Shown here: piece after piece, positions 55,909-64,000 of the stretch | Layout of the letters: each line of letters begins with the position of its first letter | Numbering within the stretch: the first letter of the stretch is position 1 | Assembly (NCBI RefSeq): GCF_000621445.1 | Contig: NZ_JHYI01000019.1 | Location: 1-64,000, forward strand | Source: Alkalihalobacillus bogoriensis ATCC BAA-922 | GTDB lineage: Bacteria > Bacillota > Bacilli > Bacillales > Bacillaceae_F | Length of the DNA stretch: 64,000 nucleotides | Direction: 5' to 3' | Notes under the pieces: generated by a model | Told to the model about the DNA's origin: nothing | The model's input: the letters and a program-made list of their open reading frames with translations, nothing else | Database searches by the model: none | Made by a program: the position numbers and the translations under genes

Positions 55909-56580
55909 ATGTTACAAAAAATCTATGACTGGGTTGATGAGCGTCTAGATATTACGCCTATGTGGCGAGATATTGCAGATCATGAAGTGCCAGAACACGT
56001 AAATCCAGCTCACCATTTTTCCGCATTTGTATATTGCTTTGGTGGACTGACGTTTTTCGTTACGGTCATTCAAATTTTATCTGGAATGTTTTTAACAATG
56101 TACTATGTTCCAGATATTATTAACGCCTATCAATCTGTTTCGTATTTACAAAATGAAGTCGCCTTTGGTGTTATCGTTCGTGGAATGCATCACTGGGGCG
56201 CAAGTTTAGTTATTGTAATGATGTTTTTACATACATTACGCGTATTTTTCACTGGTTCTTACAAAAAACCTCGTGAATTAAACTGGGTTGTAGGAGTTTT
56301 AATTTTCTTTGTTATGTTAGGTTTAGGTTTTACAGGGTACTTATTACCATGGGATATGAAAGCATATTTTGCAACAGTTGTAGGTTTGCAAATTGCGGAA
56401 AGTGTTCCGGTAGTTGGTGGCTTTGCGAAAACACTATTAGCTGGAGGAGAAGTTATTGGGGCTTCCACATTAGCTCGTTTCTTTGCGATTCACGTCTTCT
56501 TCCTACCAGGAGCTCTTTTAGGATTATTAGGTGCTCACTTTTATATGATTCGTAAACAAGGGATTTCTGGTCCGTTGTAA
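55909..56580 (+). CDS. qcrB: Menaquinol:cytochrome c reductase cytochrome b6 subunit
   Basis: This 223-residue membrane protein has four helices and two pairs of heme-binding histidines (in GMHHWGASLVIVMMFLHTLR and RFFAIHVFFLPGALLGLLGAHF). The PYV-type MFLTMYYVPD loop and LPWDMKAYFAT are typical. It corresponds to the N-terminal part of cytochrome b; the rest is in qcrC. AGGAGGGG precedes it. Confidence 0.95.
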   Translation: MLQKIYDWVDERLDITPMWRDIADHEVPEHVNPAHHFSAFVYCFGGLTFFVTVIQILSGMFLTMYYVPDIINAYQSVSYLQNEVAFGVIVRGMHHWGASLVIVMMFLHTLRVFFTGSYKKPRELNWVVGVLIFFVMLGLGFTGYLLPWDMKAYFATVVGLQIAESVPVVGGFAKTLLAGGEVIGASTLARFFAIHVFFLPGALLGLLGAHFYMIRKQGISGPL

Positions 56581-56609
56581 GATAAGGCAGAAGAAAAGGA
56601 GGGAAATCG

Positions 56610-57392
56610 ATGCATCGTGGAAAAGGAATGAAGTTTGTAGGGGATTCTCGTGTTGTTGCTCCTGAATACAGGAAAAAACAAAACATCCCAAAAGATTATT
56701 CTGAATACCCTGGAAAAACAGAAGCGTTTTGGCCAAACTTCTTGTTAAAAGAATGGATGGTTGGTGCAGTCTTTTTAATGGGTTATCTTTGTTTAACAGT
56801 AGCACATCCAGCTCCACTCGAGCGTATGGCTGACCCTACAGATGCTGGATATATTCCATTACCTGACTGGTATTTCTTATTTTTATACCAATTATTAAAG
56901 TATACGTATGCGGCTGGTGATTACACTGTCATCGGTGCCGTTGTAATGCCTGGTTTAGCTTTTGGAGCGCTAATGTTAGCACCATGGTTAGATACGGGGA
57001 AAGAGCGTCGTCCAATTAAACGCCCTATCGCATCAGGAATTATGTTGCTAGCGATTATTGCGACGATTTTCTTAACATGGGAATCGGTTGACCAGCATGA
57101 CTGGGAAGCAGCTGCTCAACAAGGGGCAATTGTCGAACATGAAATTGATGAAGATGCAAATGGCTATGCTATTTACTCAACCCAATCATGTATTGGTTGT
57201 CACGGAAATCAATTAGAAGGTGGCTCAGCTGGGTATGCGCTTGTTGAAACAGGCTTAACGGCGGAAGAAATTAAAGAGATCATTGTTAATGGTCGTGGTG
57301 CAATGCCTGGTGGTACGTTCACTGGTACGGAAGAAGAGTTAGAAATTCTTGCAAAGTACATTGAGAACGACGGGTTTGACCCAGAAGAATAA
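56610..57392 (+). CDS. qcrC: Menaquinol:cytochrome c reductase subunit IV/cytochrome c fusion
   Basis: The 260-residue protein joins the cytochrome b subunit IV part (about 30-155, with PDWYFLFLYQLLKYTY) to a C-terminal c-type heme domain (about 175-260) with the heme site SCIGCHGNQLEGG and a methionine in AMPGGTF. Such a fusion is the norm in bacilli. GGAGGGAAATCG precedes the ATG. It works on menaquinone made by the cluster at 32-37 kb. Confidence 0.95.
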   Translation: MHRGKGMKFVGDSRVVAPEYRKKQNIPKDYSEYPGKTEAFWPNFLLKEWMVGAVFLMGYLCLTVAHPAPLERMADPTDAGYIPLPDWYFLFLYQLLKYTYAAGDYTVIGAVVMPGLAFGALMLAPWLDTGKERRPIKRPIASGIMLLAIIATIFLTWESVDQHDWEAAAQQGAIVEHEIDEDANGYAIYSTQSCIGCHGNQLEGGSAGYALVETGLTAEEIKEIIVNGRGAMPGGTFTGTEEELEILAKYIENDGFDPEE

Positions 57393-57398
57393 GATATG

Positions 57399-57432
57399 AA
57401 AAAAGCTGACTCGGTAACGGTCAGCTTTTTTT
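57399..57432 (+). terminator. Terminator of qcr operon
   Basis: AAAAAAGCTGAC (57399-57410) pairs with GTCAGCTTTTTT (57420-57431). Confidence 0.9.
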
Positions 57433-57520
57433 AAAAGATAAGAAAGTAAAAGTTTTGCTCTAGCAGTGAAGTTTTGAAAACTTATTCTAGACGAAAAGAC
57501 GCTCTCGCGTTTTTCTTTAT
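57433..57520. repeat. Dispersed repeat R2, short copy d
   Basis: This copy of about 88 nt has the 5' module (AAAAGATAAGAAAGTAAAAG, CTCTAGCAGTGAAG), a short ACTTATTCTAGACG bridge and the 3' module (GAAAAGACGCTCTCGCG, TTTTTCTTT). It lies directly between the qcr terminator and ypjA, so the repeat's last bases border the ypjA ribosome site. Confidence 0.85.
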
Positions 57521-57536
57521 GAAGGAAGGAAAGAAA

Positions 57537-58136
57537 ATGACAAACGTTTTTTCATTTTTTTGTCAACGTTGGGTTTTGTGCAGTTTATTTATCATTAATT
57601 TCTTTGGTACAATTTATGGATATTATTGGTATAAAGGACAATTGGCGATTACGCCTCCGCAATTTCTAATATTTGTTCCAGATAGTCCAACGGCTAGTTT
57701 ATTTTTTTTATTTGTTTTATTTGCGTTTTTAAAAGGGAAAAATTGGGGTTTACTTGAAGCGTTTGCTGCGGTGACGTTAATCAAATACGGTTTATGGGCG
57801 GTAGCGATGAATATAGGTGCAGGTGTAATGGGATCAACATTATCTTGGCAAAATTACATGCTTATTTTGTCCCATCTAGGAATGGCCATTCAAGCAGTTC
57901 TTTACGGTCCGTTTTATCGAATTAAACATTGGCATCTCGTTGTTGTGTCTGTATGGGTTATACATAATGAAATGATTGATTATATATACGGAATGTATCC
58001 ATGGGTAGCATCCAGTCTTGTCCCATATATTCATCATATTGGCTATTTTACGTTTTGGTTAAGCTTATTCTCGATTTTTACCGTGTATATGATTGGTGTT
58101 CGAGCCGACCGTTTTACACTGAATATAAAATCTTAA
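57537..58136 (+). CDS. ypjA: Membrane protein YpjA (DUF1405 type)
   Basis: This 199-residue protein has about six membrane helices and conserved VIHNEMIDYIYGMYPW and PPQFLIFVPDSPTASLFF segments, as in YpjA. ATG 57537 follows GAAGGAAGG. The open frame reaches back to 57474, but those codons are the R2 repeat and should not be counted. Function unknown; follows qcrC as in B. subtilis. Confidence 0.85.
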   Translation: MTNVFSFFCQRWVLCSLFIINFFGTIYGYYWYKGQLAITPPQFLIFVPDSPTASLFFLFVLFAFLKGKNWGLLEAFAAVTLIKYGLWAVAMNIGAGVMGSTLSWQNYMLILSHLGMAIQAVLYGPFYRIKHWHLVVVSVWVIHNEMIDYIYGMYPWVASSLVPYIHHIGYFTFWLSLFSIFTVYMIGVRADRFTLNIKS

Positions 58137-58155
58137 ATCCTTGTCCCTTTTTTTG

Positions 58156-58185
58156 GTCTACTCTTGTCCATCGTTTCATACGATA
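58156..58185 (+). promoter_or_regulatory. Sigma-E-type promoter of ypjB
   Basis: GTCTACTCT (58156-58164), 12 bases, then CATACGATA (58177-58185) repeats the geometry seen before spoIVA, and ypjB belongs to a sporulation protein family. Confidence 0.5.
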
Positions 58186-58210
58186 GAGTAGAAGAAGAGG
58201 AGGGACCAAA

Positions 58211-58999
58211 ATGCGTCGTTTAATATTAGTAGTGATCGCGATTGTGTTGTTTTGTTTTCCAGCTGCGACTATGGCAAACAATGAGGTTGATGAAGATAAA
58301 TGGAAAGAGTTAAACCATATTTCAGATAAAGTGTTGCAGCTAGTGAAACAAGAGAAATACGAAGATGCAAAAAAATTGTTAACGTATTTTTCAGAACAAT
58401 TTTTATCTATCCGCTATAATAATTCAGATCTTACGATGAGTGATTTGCATATTGTCACAAATTCCTTTGAACAAGTAGAAGGTGCGGTAACGGGTGTGTC
58501 GGTCCCACCAGAAGAACGAATTTTACGGGCGACAGAATTTCGTTTAGTCGTAGATGCGCTTGTGACAGATGGGAAACCATTATGGAAAAATACCGAAAAA
58601 TCACTGTTTTATTCCTTTCAACAAATGAAAGAAACGGCTGAAGCTGGAGATAATCAAGCATTACAGCATCGAATCAATGAGTTTTTACGTCAATATCAAG
58701 TCATTCGTCCGGCAATTATGATTGATTTAGAACCGCAAAATTTTCAACGAATCCAATCGCACATTGCCTTTCTAGAAAAATACCGGCAAGACTTATTAGA
58801 AGATGAACAGAAACTAGCCCAATTAGAAGTGATTGAAAAAGAACTTCATCTTTTATATGATGGCATTCAAGAAGACGGGGCAGATCCTTCTTTATTATGG
58901 GTGATGCTTACAATTGGCGGAATGATTTTCACATCACTTTCTTATGTCGGCTTTAAAAAATACAAAGCAGAAAAACAAAAAGTGAAAGTCAAAGAATAG
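58211..58999 (+). CDS. ypjB: Sporulation protein YpjB
   Basis: The 262-residue protein has a signal peptide (about 1-22, ending ATMA), a helical extracytoplasmic domain, a C-terminal membrane segment (about 230-248, LWVMLTIGGMIFTSLSYVG) and a basic tail (KKYKAEKQKVKVK). This layout is that of YpjB, a sporulation-associated protein. GAGGAGGGA precedes the ATG. Confidence 0.85.
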   Translation: MRRLILVVIAIVLFCFPAATMANNEVDEDKWKELNHISDKVLQLVKQEKYEDAKKLLTYFSEQFLSIRYNNSDLTMSDLHIVTNSFEQVEGAVTGVSVPPEERILRATEFRLVVDALVTDGKPLWKNTEKSLFYSFQQMKETAEAGDNQALQHRINEFLRQYQVIRPAIMIDLEPQNFQRIQSHIAFLEKYRQDLLEDEQKLAQLEVIEKELHLLYDGIQEDGADPSLLWVMLTIGGMIFTSLSYVGFKKYKAEKQKVKVKE

Positions 59000-59087
59000 A
59001 TAAACAAAGGCGAGTAAATCGATTGACTTTATAAACGAGGTTCAATAAAATAAAGGTAAATACAAGTCTTCGAGGTGATATAGCGAC

Positions 59088-59768
59088 ATGATTTTTTACA
59101 TTTTCTACTTTGCTATTCTTCTTATAATCCCGTTATGGGCACAAATGAAAGTGAAAAGTGCTTATAAAAAGTACTCCAACATTGGTGCGGCTCATGGATT
59201 AACAGGAGCGCAAGTAGCTAGAAAAATACTTGATGATAACGGGCTATACGACGTTACTATCGAGCCGATTCGCGGAAAATTAACGGACCATTATGATCCA
59301 AGAGCAAAAGCTGTCCGTTTATCCGAGGAAAATTACTATGGGACATCTGTTGCTGGTGGAGCTGTTGCGGCGCATGAGGTTGGTCATGCGATTCAAGATG
59401 CAGAAGAATATGCATTTCTACGCTTCCGTCACACTCTTGTACCTGTAGCGAATTTAGGGTCTAATTTTTCATTTTTTGTTTTACTAGCAGGGATAATTTT
59501 TCAAGCAAGTGGTTTAATCCTATTAGGGATTGTGTTTATGGCGTTTGCGGTGTTGTTCCAACTTGTCACATTACCAGTAGAGTTTAATGCAAGTAGTCGA
59601 GCGATGCAACAAATGGTTTCAAGTGGAATTATCCGTAACCATGAAGAAAAAGAAACAAAAAAAGTGCTTGATGCCGCAGCATTAACATATGTTGCCGCAG
59701 CTGTTGTAGCTGTCATTGAGTTACTACGTTTTATTCTTATCTATATCGGAATGAGCGGAGACGATTAA
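59088..59768 (+). CDS. Zinc metallopeptidase, YugP-like
   Basis: This 226-residue membrane peptidase has the zinc motif AAHEVGHAIQ (HExxH) near residue 95, an N-terminal membrane segment (about 1-18) and further helices at about 120-160 and 200-222. A conserved PVEFNASSRAMQQM follows, as in the YugP-type family. It stands between ypjB and ypjC. Substrate unknown. AGGTGA precedes the ATG. Confidence 0.88.
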   Translation: MIFYIFYFAILLIIPLWAQMKVKSAYKKYSNIGAAHGLTGAQVARKILDDNGLYDVTIEPIRGKLTDHYDPRAKAVRLSEENYYGTSVAGGAVAAHEVGHAIQDAEEYAFLRFRHTLVPVANLGSNFSFFVLLAGIIFQASGLILLGIVFMAFAVLFQLVTLPVEFNASSRAMQQMVSSGIIRNHEEKETKKVLDAAALTYVAAAVVAVIELLRFILIYIGMSGDD

Positions 59769-59780
59769 GAAAATAAATTT

Positions 59781-59857
59781 CTTCTCAAAAAGCTGTTTTT
59801 GAGAAGTTTAGAAAGTAGACAAACCGCCTTTGAGAAATGAATCTCAAAGGCGGTTTT
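59781..59857 (+). terminator. Tandem terminators after the peptidase gene
   Basis: First stem: CTTCTCAAAAA (59781-59791) with TTTTTGAGAAG (59796-59806). Second, stronger stem: AAACCGCCTTTGAGA (59821-59835) with TCTCAAAGGCGGTTT (59842-59856). The region 59858-60050 after them shows nothing I can support. Confidence 0.85.
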
Positions 59858-60050
59858 ACGTTATTTTTTTCTGTTTATTTGTGCGACATGAGGCTATCAT
59901 TCGTTGCAGTTGGAAAAAGGCATCGAAAAACCTTTTGAAAGGAGTTCAAGCATACTCAATGCTCTGTCTGTTGCATACACAGGTATGGAAAACGACGAAT
60001 TCATAAGTTACATGTTTTTTGAGATTTATCACAAAATAAGTTTTCACTTA

Positions 60051-60069
60051 GTGTGAAATTCTTTCACAC
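60051..60069. other. Perfect palindrome in gene-free stretch
   Basis: GTGTGAAA-TTC-TTTCACAC (60051-60069) is an 8-3-8 inverted repeat about 190 bases downstream of the peptidase terminators. Its role is unknown; it could be an operator or a relic hairpin. Confidence 0.6.
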
Positions 60070-60196
60070 CTTTTAGACTTCTACAACCGAAAGTATGCTT
60101 TTATAAAACATGTCATAAAGTCAAGTTAGCTCTTAATTACTTTTTTATAAGTTGTTGAAGAGAAGTTCATTTCGTTTTCCCACTAAAAAGAGCGGA

Positions 60197-60298
60197 CGGG
60201 ATGGGGGGCCGACTCCTGCAGGAGGAAGGGCAAGTTGAAATCCACCGGCGTGCCGGTTAGTTCAACGCCCGCCTGCGGAAAGCGTGCCCCCCATCCCG
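60197..60298. repeat. GC-rich dispersed palindrome R3
   Basis: The outer stem CGGGATGGGGGGC (60197-60209) pairs with GCCCCCCATCCCG (60286-60298). Inside are GTTGAA (60234-60239) with TTCAAC (60261-60266), and ACCGGC (60244-60249) with GCCGGT (60252-60257). The text GACTCCTGC...GCGGAAAGCG inside resembles a palindromic repeat I know from many Bacillaceae genomes. It is far richer in GC than its surroundings. Confidence 0.85.
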
Positions 60299-60348
60299 GT
60301 AGCGGGTCCGAAGTTCTGTATTGTGGCAAAAACTCTATACTTTTATAA

Positions 60349-60519
60349 GGGAGTATAAAAATTTTGATATAGCAATGAAGCTTTGAAAGCTTATTCTAGA
60401 AGAGCGAAGGCTACGCACCTGCGCGTTTCACCCCAAGAAAAGCACTTAGGGTTCACTGTCAAAAGCGGGCAGGGCTTCGCACTTCGCTTGAAAGAAAAGA
60501 CGCTCCCGCGTTTTTCTTA
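60349..60519. repeat. Dispersed repeat R2, full copy e
   Basis: This full-length copy of about 171 nt has all modules in the same order as copy c, including the CACCCCAAG hairpin segment and GGGCAGGGCTTCGCACTTCG. Its last bases are the complement of the ypjC stop codon, exactly as copy a does at ypzI. Confidence 0.88.
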
Positions 60520-61392
60520 TGTTTGCCGTAATGGCTTTTTGTTTTCATCTAATGTGAAGCCTTCGCCGATGACATCTTGAACATCATTGACGGTCACAAA
60601 TGCATGGGGGTCAATTTTTTCGATTAAACCTTTTAAGCGGATGAGTTCGTTTCTTCCGACAACACAGTACAATACTTCTTTTTCTACACCAGTAAAGCTT
60701 CCTTTCCCTTTTAACACGGTCGCCCCACGTTCCATTTCATTCAAAATTGTCGCTGCAATTTCACTAACATGATCAGAAATAATAAACGCCGCTTTTGCTG
60801 AATAAGCCCCTTGTTGAATTAAATCAATGACCTTTGCGGCGATAAATACCGCTAGTAACGTATACATCGCTTCACGATAATTTAAATAAAGTAAGGAGGA
60901 TGCAATAACAGCGGCGTCAAAGATAAACATCGTTTTTCCCATACTCCAGCCTAAATATTTAAAGCCAAGTTTTGCAATAATATCGACGCCACCTGTTGTT
61001 CCTCCGTATTTAAACACAATGCCTAATCCAACTCCAATGAACACACCGGCAAATAACGCAGCTAATGTTAAATCATCATGGAGAGGGATGGATGTGACGC
61101 GAAATCGTTGAAAGATAAATAAGAATATAGACACACTGATTGTACCTATAATTGTATAAACAAACGTTTGTCGTCCAAGAATATACCAACCAACAAAAAA
61201 TAACGGGATGTTTAATAACAAATTCGTGACGGCAGGATCAAAATTAAAAATAAAAAAGAGGACAAGTGTTATCCCAGTAAATCCACCATCAGCTAAATTA
61301 TTTTCCATATTGAAATAAACGAGACCAAAGGATAATATGGCGGATCCGAGTAAAATAAAAAAGATGTTTTTTATATGAACATGATAGGGCAT
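60517..61392 (-). CDS. ypjC: YitT family membrane protein (YpjC)
   Basis: The 291-residue protein has an N-terminal membrane domain of five to six helices (about 8-190) and a C-terminal soluble domain (about 205-285, KAAFIISDHVSEIAATI, YCVVGRNELIRLKGLIEKID) of the DUF2179 type. This is the YitT architecture, and the place between ypjB and ypjD matches YpjC. GAAAGGGGG precedes the ATG on the minus strand. Its stop lies in the R2 repeat. Function unknown, possibly transport. Confidence 0.88.
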   Translation of the reverse strand: MPYHVHIKNIFFILLGSAILSFGLVYFNMENNLADGGFTGITLVLFFIFNFDPAVTNLLLNIPLFFVGWYILGRQTFVYTIIGTISVSIFLFIFQRFRVTSIPLHDDLTLAALFAGVFIGVGLGIVFKYGGTTGGVDIIAKLGFKYLGWSMGKTMFIFDAAVIASSLLYLNYREAMYTLLAVFIAAKVIDLIQQGAYSAKAAFIISDHVSEIAATILNEMERGATVLKGKGSFTGVEKEVLYCVVGRNELIRLKGLIEKIDPHAFVTVNDVQDVIGEGFTLDENKKPLRQT

Positions 61393-61518
61393 TAAAATCC
61401 CCCTTTCAAAAATTAAGTGCTATCATATTATAATCGATTAGAAATTTTCGGGCAAACTGGATAAATATTTGTCAAAATCATTCGAATTAGCTAACATGTG
61501 AATAGAGGGGGGAATGAT

Positions 61519-61854
61519 GTGGCAAAGAAAAGTATGGAACAAATGCAAAATGAAGTGGATGCCTACATAAGTCAATTTAAAGAAGGATATTTTAGCCCGC
61601 TTGCAATGTTGGCACGGATGACCGAAGAACTTGGAGAACTTGCTCGAGAAGTGAATCACTTTTACGGAGAAAAACCAAAAAAGGATAGTGAAGAGGAAAG
61701 GTCAATGGAACAAGAAATGGGAGACCTTTTATTTGTTCTAATTTGCTTTGCCAATTCATTAAACATTGACTTAGAAGAAGCTTTTGATCTTGTCATGGAC
61801 AAGTTTGCAACAAGAGATAAAAATAGATGGACGAAAATAGAAGAGATGGAGTGA
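61519..61854 (+). CDS. ypjD: MazG-like nucleotide pyrophosphohydrolase YpjD
   Basis: This 111-residue protein has the MazG-family metal-binding EELGELAREV and EQEMGDLLFVL motifs. It should hydrolyse abnormal nucleoside triphosphates. GTG 61519 follows GAGGGGGG at six bases and gives the 111-residue length of B. subtilis YpjD; the upstream GTG 61498 has no ribosome site. dapB starts seven bases later. Confidence 0.9.
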   Translation: MAKKSMEQMQNEVDAYISQFKEGYFSPLAMLARMTEELGELAREVNHFYGEKPKKDSEEERSMEQEMGDLLFVLICFANSLNIDLEEAFDLVMDKFATRDKNRWTKIEEME

Positions 61855-61860
61855 AGGCAT

Positions 61861-62664
61861 ATGGCTGAGAACATAAAAGTAGCAATCGCAGGTGCACGAG
61901 GGAAAATGGGGAGTGAAGCCGTTAATATGGTGTTAAATACCCCGCATTTTAAACTCGTTGCTTCGATTGATCATAAATATGGTGGCATGACACTTGCTGA
62001 AATTGATGGTCAACCTGATGTTGGGGTTCCGATTTATGAAGATATTGATACTTGTTTTCTTGAAACAAAACCAGACGTGTTAATTGATTTAACAGCACCT
62101 GCTTTCGGAAGAAAACATATGGAAGCGGCATTTAATCATGGAGTTCGTCCTGTTGTAGGGACAACAGGGTTTACAGATGATGATATTATTGCTTTACGAA
62201 CTCGGGCTGAACAAACAGGTCTTGGTGCGATTATCGCCCCAAATTTTGCGGTTGGAGCGATTTTAATGATGAAATTTGCGCAAATGGCAGCGAAATATTT
62301 ACCGGATGTTGAGATTATTGAAAAACACCATGATAATAAATTAGATGCCCCTTCTGGAACAGCGATTAAAACGGCACAATTAATTCAAGAAGTACGACTA
62401 TCGAAATCCCAAGGGCACCCAGAAGAAAAAGAAGAGTTACAAGGGGCAAGAGGGGCAACATTAGACGGGATGCATATTCATAGCTTACGATTACCGGGAT
62501 TAGTGGCACATCAAGAAGTGATTTTTGGAGGAGTTGGTCAAACATTAACAATAAAACATGATTCATTACACAGGTCTTCTTTTATGCCAGGAATCCAACT
62601 CGCAGTGGAAACCGTGATGACAATTGATACGTTAGTGTATGGGTTAGAAAATATAATCGAATAG
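61861..62664 (+). CDS. dapB: 4-hydroxy-tetrahydrodipicolinate reductase
   Basis: The 267-residue enzyme acts in lysine and diaminopimelate synthesis. It shows the NAD(P) fold [38 protein letters not shown] and the catalytic [15 protein letters not shown]. The product pathway also gives dipicolinate for spores. It precedes mgsA as in B. subtilis. Confidence 0.96.
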   Translation: MAENIKVAIAGARGKMGSEAVNMVLNTPHFKLVASIDHKYGGMTLAEIDGQPDVGVPIYEDIDTCFLETKPDVLIDLTAPAFGRKHMEAAFNHGVRPVVGTTGFTDDDIIALRTRAEQTGLGAIIAPNFAVGAILMMKFAQMAAKYLPDVEIIEKHHDNKLDAPSGTAIKTAQLIQEVRLSKSQGHPEEKEELQGARGATLDGMHIHSLRLPGLVAHQEVIFGGVGQTLTIKHDSLHRSSFMPGIQLAVETVMTIDTLVYGLENIIE

Positions 62665-62677
62665 GGGAAATGAAACG

Positions 62678-63100
62678 ATGAGGATTGCATTTATCGCACA
62701 CGACAAGAAAAAAGATAGTATGGTTGCTTTTACGGTGGCGTATAAACAAGTGTTTGAAGGTCATGATTTATATGCGACAGGAACGACAGGACAACGGATA
62801 ATTGATGCAACAGGTCTTCCTGTCACTCGCTTTCAATCTGGTCCTCTCGGAGGAGATCAACAAATTGGTGCACTCGTTGCAGAAAATAAATTTGATTTAA
62901 TTTTCTTTTTCCGTGATCCATTAACTGCCCAACCACATGAACCTGATATTGCCGCTTTAATTCGCTTATGTGATGTACAAAATATTCCATTAGCGACAAA
63001 TATGGGGACGGCTGAAATTCTCGTAAAAGGGCTTGAACGAGGAGAATTGCATTGGCGAGAAATTGTCGCTGGAAAGGATAAGCCAACCGTAAATGAATAA
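62678..63100 (+). CDS. mgsA: Methylglyoxal synthase
   Basis: The 140-residue enzyme makes methylglyoxal from dihydroxyacetone phosphate. It shows [46 protein letters not shown] and [15 protein letters not shown]. It overlaps bshB1 by eight bases. Bacillithiol, whose genes follow, is known to help detoxify methylglyoxal, which makes the linkage sensible. Confidence 0.96.
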   Translation: MRIAFIAHDKKKDSMVAFTVAYKQVFEGHDLYATGTTGQRIIDATGLPVTRFQSGPLGGDQQIGALVAENKFDLIFFFRDPLTAQPHEPDIAALIRLCDVQNIPLATNMGTAEILVKGLERGELHWREIVAGKDKPTVNE

Positions 63101-63791
63101 AGTGGATATACTTGCGTTTGGTGCTCATCCTGATGATGTTGAAATTGGGATGGGAGGGACAATATACAAATATGCGAATCTCGGATATCGCACCGTTATT
63201 TGTGATTTAACGTATGCTGAGCTTTCTTCTAATGGAACAGTATCCCAAAGGCAAGCGGAAGCCCAACAAGCCGCTTCTATATTAAAAACAATAAGAGTTC
63301 AACTTGATTTGCCTGATCGTGGCTTAATGGCATCAAAGGCGAGTATTGATAAAATTGTCGATGTCATTCGGACATATGAACCAAAACTTGTTTTTGTCCC
63401 TTATGAGATAGATAGGCATCCTGATCATGGTCACTGTGCAGCGCTTGTAAAAGAAGCGATATTTAATGCCGGGATTCGTAAGTATGAAACAGGTCAACCA
63501 TTATCGGCTTTTCGAGTAACACGTTGTTATTCTTATTTAATTAATGGTTTCCATAAACCAGATTTTATCATTGATATTAGTGAATCAATGGAACAAAAAC
63601 TAGAAGCACTTAAGGCGTATAAAAGTCAATTTTTAGCAACAGAAACGAGTGTACAAACACCGTTAACTAATGGATATATCGAAACGGTAATAGCGAGAGA
63701 AAGGTTGTTTGGAAAAGAAGTAGGTGTGCAATACGGAGAAGGCTTTTTTGCTGACGGACCGATTCTTGTACAAGATATTTTAGGGGATTGA
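63093..63791 (+). CDS. bshB1: Bacillithiol biosynthesis deacetylase BshB1
   Basis: This 232-residue zinc enzyme removes acetyl from GlcNAc-malate. It has [15 protein letters not shown] with the metal-binding His-Pro-Asp-Asp, and [22 protein letters not shown] 63093 overlaps the mgsA end. bshA follows two bases after the stop, so the two pathway genes are coupled. Confidence 0.95.
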   Translation: MNKVDILAFGAHPDDVEIGMGGTIYKYANLGYRTVICDLTYAELSSNGTVSQRQAEAQQAASILKTIRVQLDLPDRGLMASKASIDKIVDVIRTYEPKLVFVPYEIDRHPDHGHCAALVKEAIFNAGIRKYETGQPLSAFRVTRCYSYLINGFHKPDFIIDISESMEQKLEALKAYKSQFLATETSVQTPLTNGYIETVIARERLFGKEVGVQYGEGFFADGPILVQDILGD

Positions 63792-63793
63792 TC

Positions 63794-64000
63794 ATGAAAA
63801 AATTAAAAATAGGAATTAGTTGTTATCCAACAGTAGGAGGCTCTGGTGTGATTGCAACAGAGTTAGGGAAACTATTAGCTGAAAATGGCCATGATGTTCA
63901 CTTTATTACGTCAAGTATGCCGTTTCGTTTAGATAAAGTTTATCCAAATCTTTATTATCATGAAGTGGAAGTGAATCAATATTCAGTTTTTAAATTTCCA
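63794..64000 (+). CDS. bshA: Bacillithiol glycosyltransferase BshA, 5' part
   Basis: Only the first 69 codons are in the window. They give [20 protein letters not shown], the N-terminal fold of BshA, which joins malate to UDP-GlcNAc. The frame stays open at the window edge. AGGGGATTGATC precedes the ATG. Confidence 0.93.
   Translation, partial: MKKLKIGISCYPTVGGSGVIATELGKLLAENGHDVHFITSSMPFRLDKVYPNLYYHEVEVNQYSVFKFP

Noticed and set aside
57474-57536. N-terminal extension of ypjA
   Set aside because: The codons are part of an R2 repeat copy, and a good ribosome site lies directly before ATG 57537.
60383-60580. 65-codon open frame running from the R2 repeat into the ypjC region
   Set aside because: Most of it is repeat sequence (copy e), it has no ribosome site, and the end lies antisense to ypjC. 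Repeats of this kind often yield spurious small proteins.

Overview
The window reads as the chromosome of a low-GC, endospore-forming Bacillaceae. Gene order follows the Bacillus subtilis ypb/ypd - sleB-ypeB - cmk - der - gpsA - spoIVA - mtrB - hepS/menG/hepT - ndk-cheR - aro/trp - qcr - ypj - dapB - mgsA - bshB1-bshA segment. Three differences suggest a relative of the alkaliphilic bacilli rather than B. subtilis itself (inference): plsY lies between der and gpsA, hbs is absent after spoIVA, and three menaquinone genes (UbiA-type prenyltransferase, ubiX, mqnA) of the futalosine type sit between menG and hepT. No tRNA, rRNA, prophage, transposase or CRISPR array was seen.

Layout. 1-7.4 kb: a small zinc-ribbon protein, a membrane protein, a phosphoesterase, a CarH/LitR-like B12 photoreceptor-type regulator, the MecA paralogue YpbH, D-Ala-D-Ala ligase, bacillithiol-disulfide reductase, asparaginase and a frameshifted prsW. 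7.6-15.4 kb: a SAM-riboswitch-controlled methionine operon (metI, metC, yitJ-type fusion, metH). 15.4-31.2 kb: germination genes sleB-ypeB, a PilZ receptor, cmk-plsC-rpsA-fni, ypzI, yphA, der-plsY-gpsA, spoVIF, yphE, yphF and spoIVA. 31.3-37.8 kb: folE, mtrB (TRAP), the menaquinone/heptaprenyl cluster and ndk. 38-51.4 kb: cheR and the aromatic supraoperon aroF-aroB-aroH-trpEDCFBA-hisC-tyrA-aroE. 51.5-64 kb: an unrecognised gene behind a structured leader with a cre-like site, ypiA, ypiB, ypiF, qcrABC, ypjA, ypjB, a zinc peptidase, ypjC, ypjD, dapB, mgsA, bshB1 and the start of bshA.

How it works together. Tryptophan control is complete in the window: mtrB encodes TRAP, and the trp leader has a TRAP-binding triplet array, an intrinsic attenuator and a hairpin that can mask the trpE ribosome-binding site. 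Chorismate from the aro genes feeds trp and tyr, and also MqnA, the first futalosine-pathway enzyme. Bacillithiol genes lie at both ends (ypdA; bshB1, bshA). Sporulation promoters can be read in front of spoVIF (sigma-K type), spoIVA and ypjB (sigma-E type).

The least explained material is in the gene-free stretches. There are three families of dispersed repeats: R1 (2 copies, about 190-290 nt, pseudoknot-like pairing pattern), R2 (5 copies, modular, 70-172 nt, ending in a small terminator-like hairpin) and R3 (one GC-rich palindrome). Two R2 copies supply the stop codon of an opposite-strand gene.
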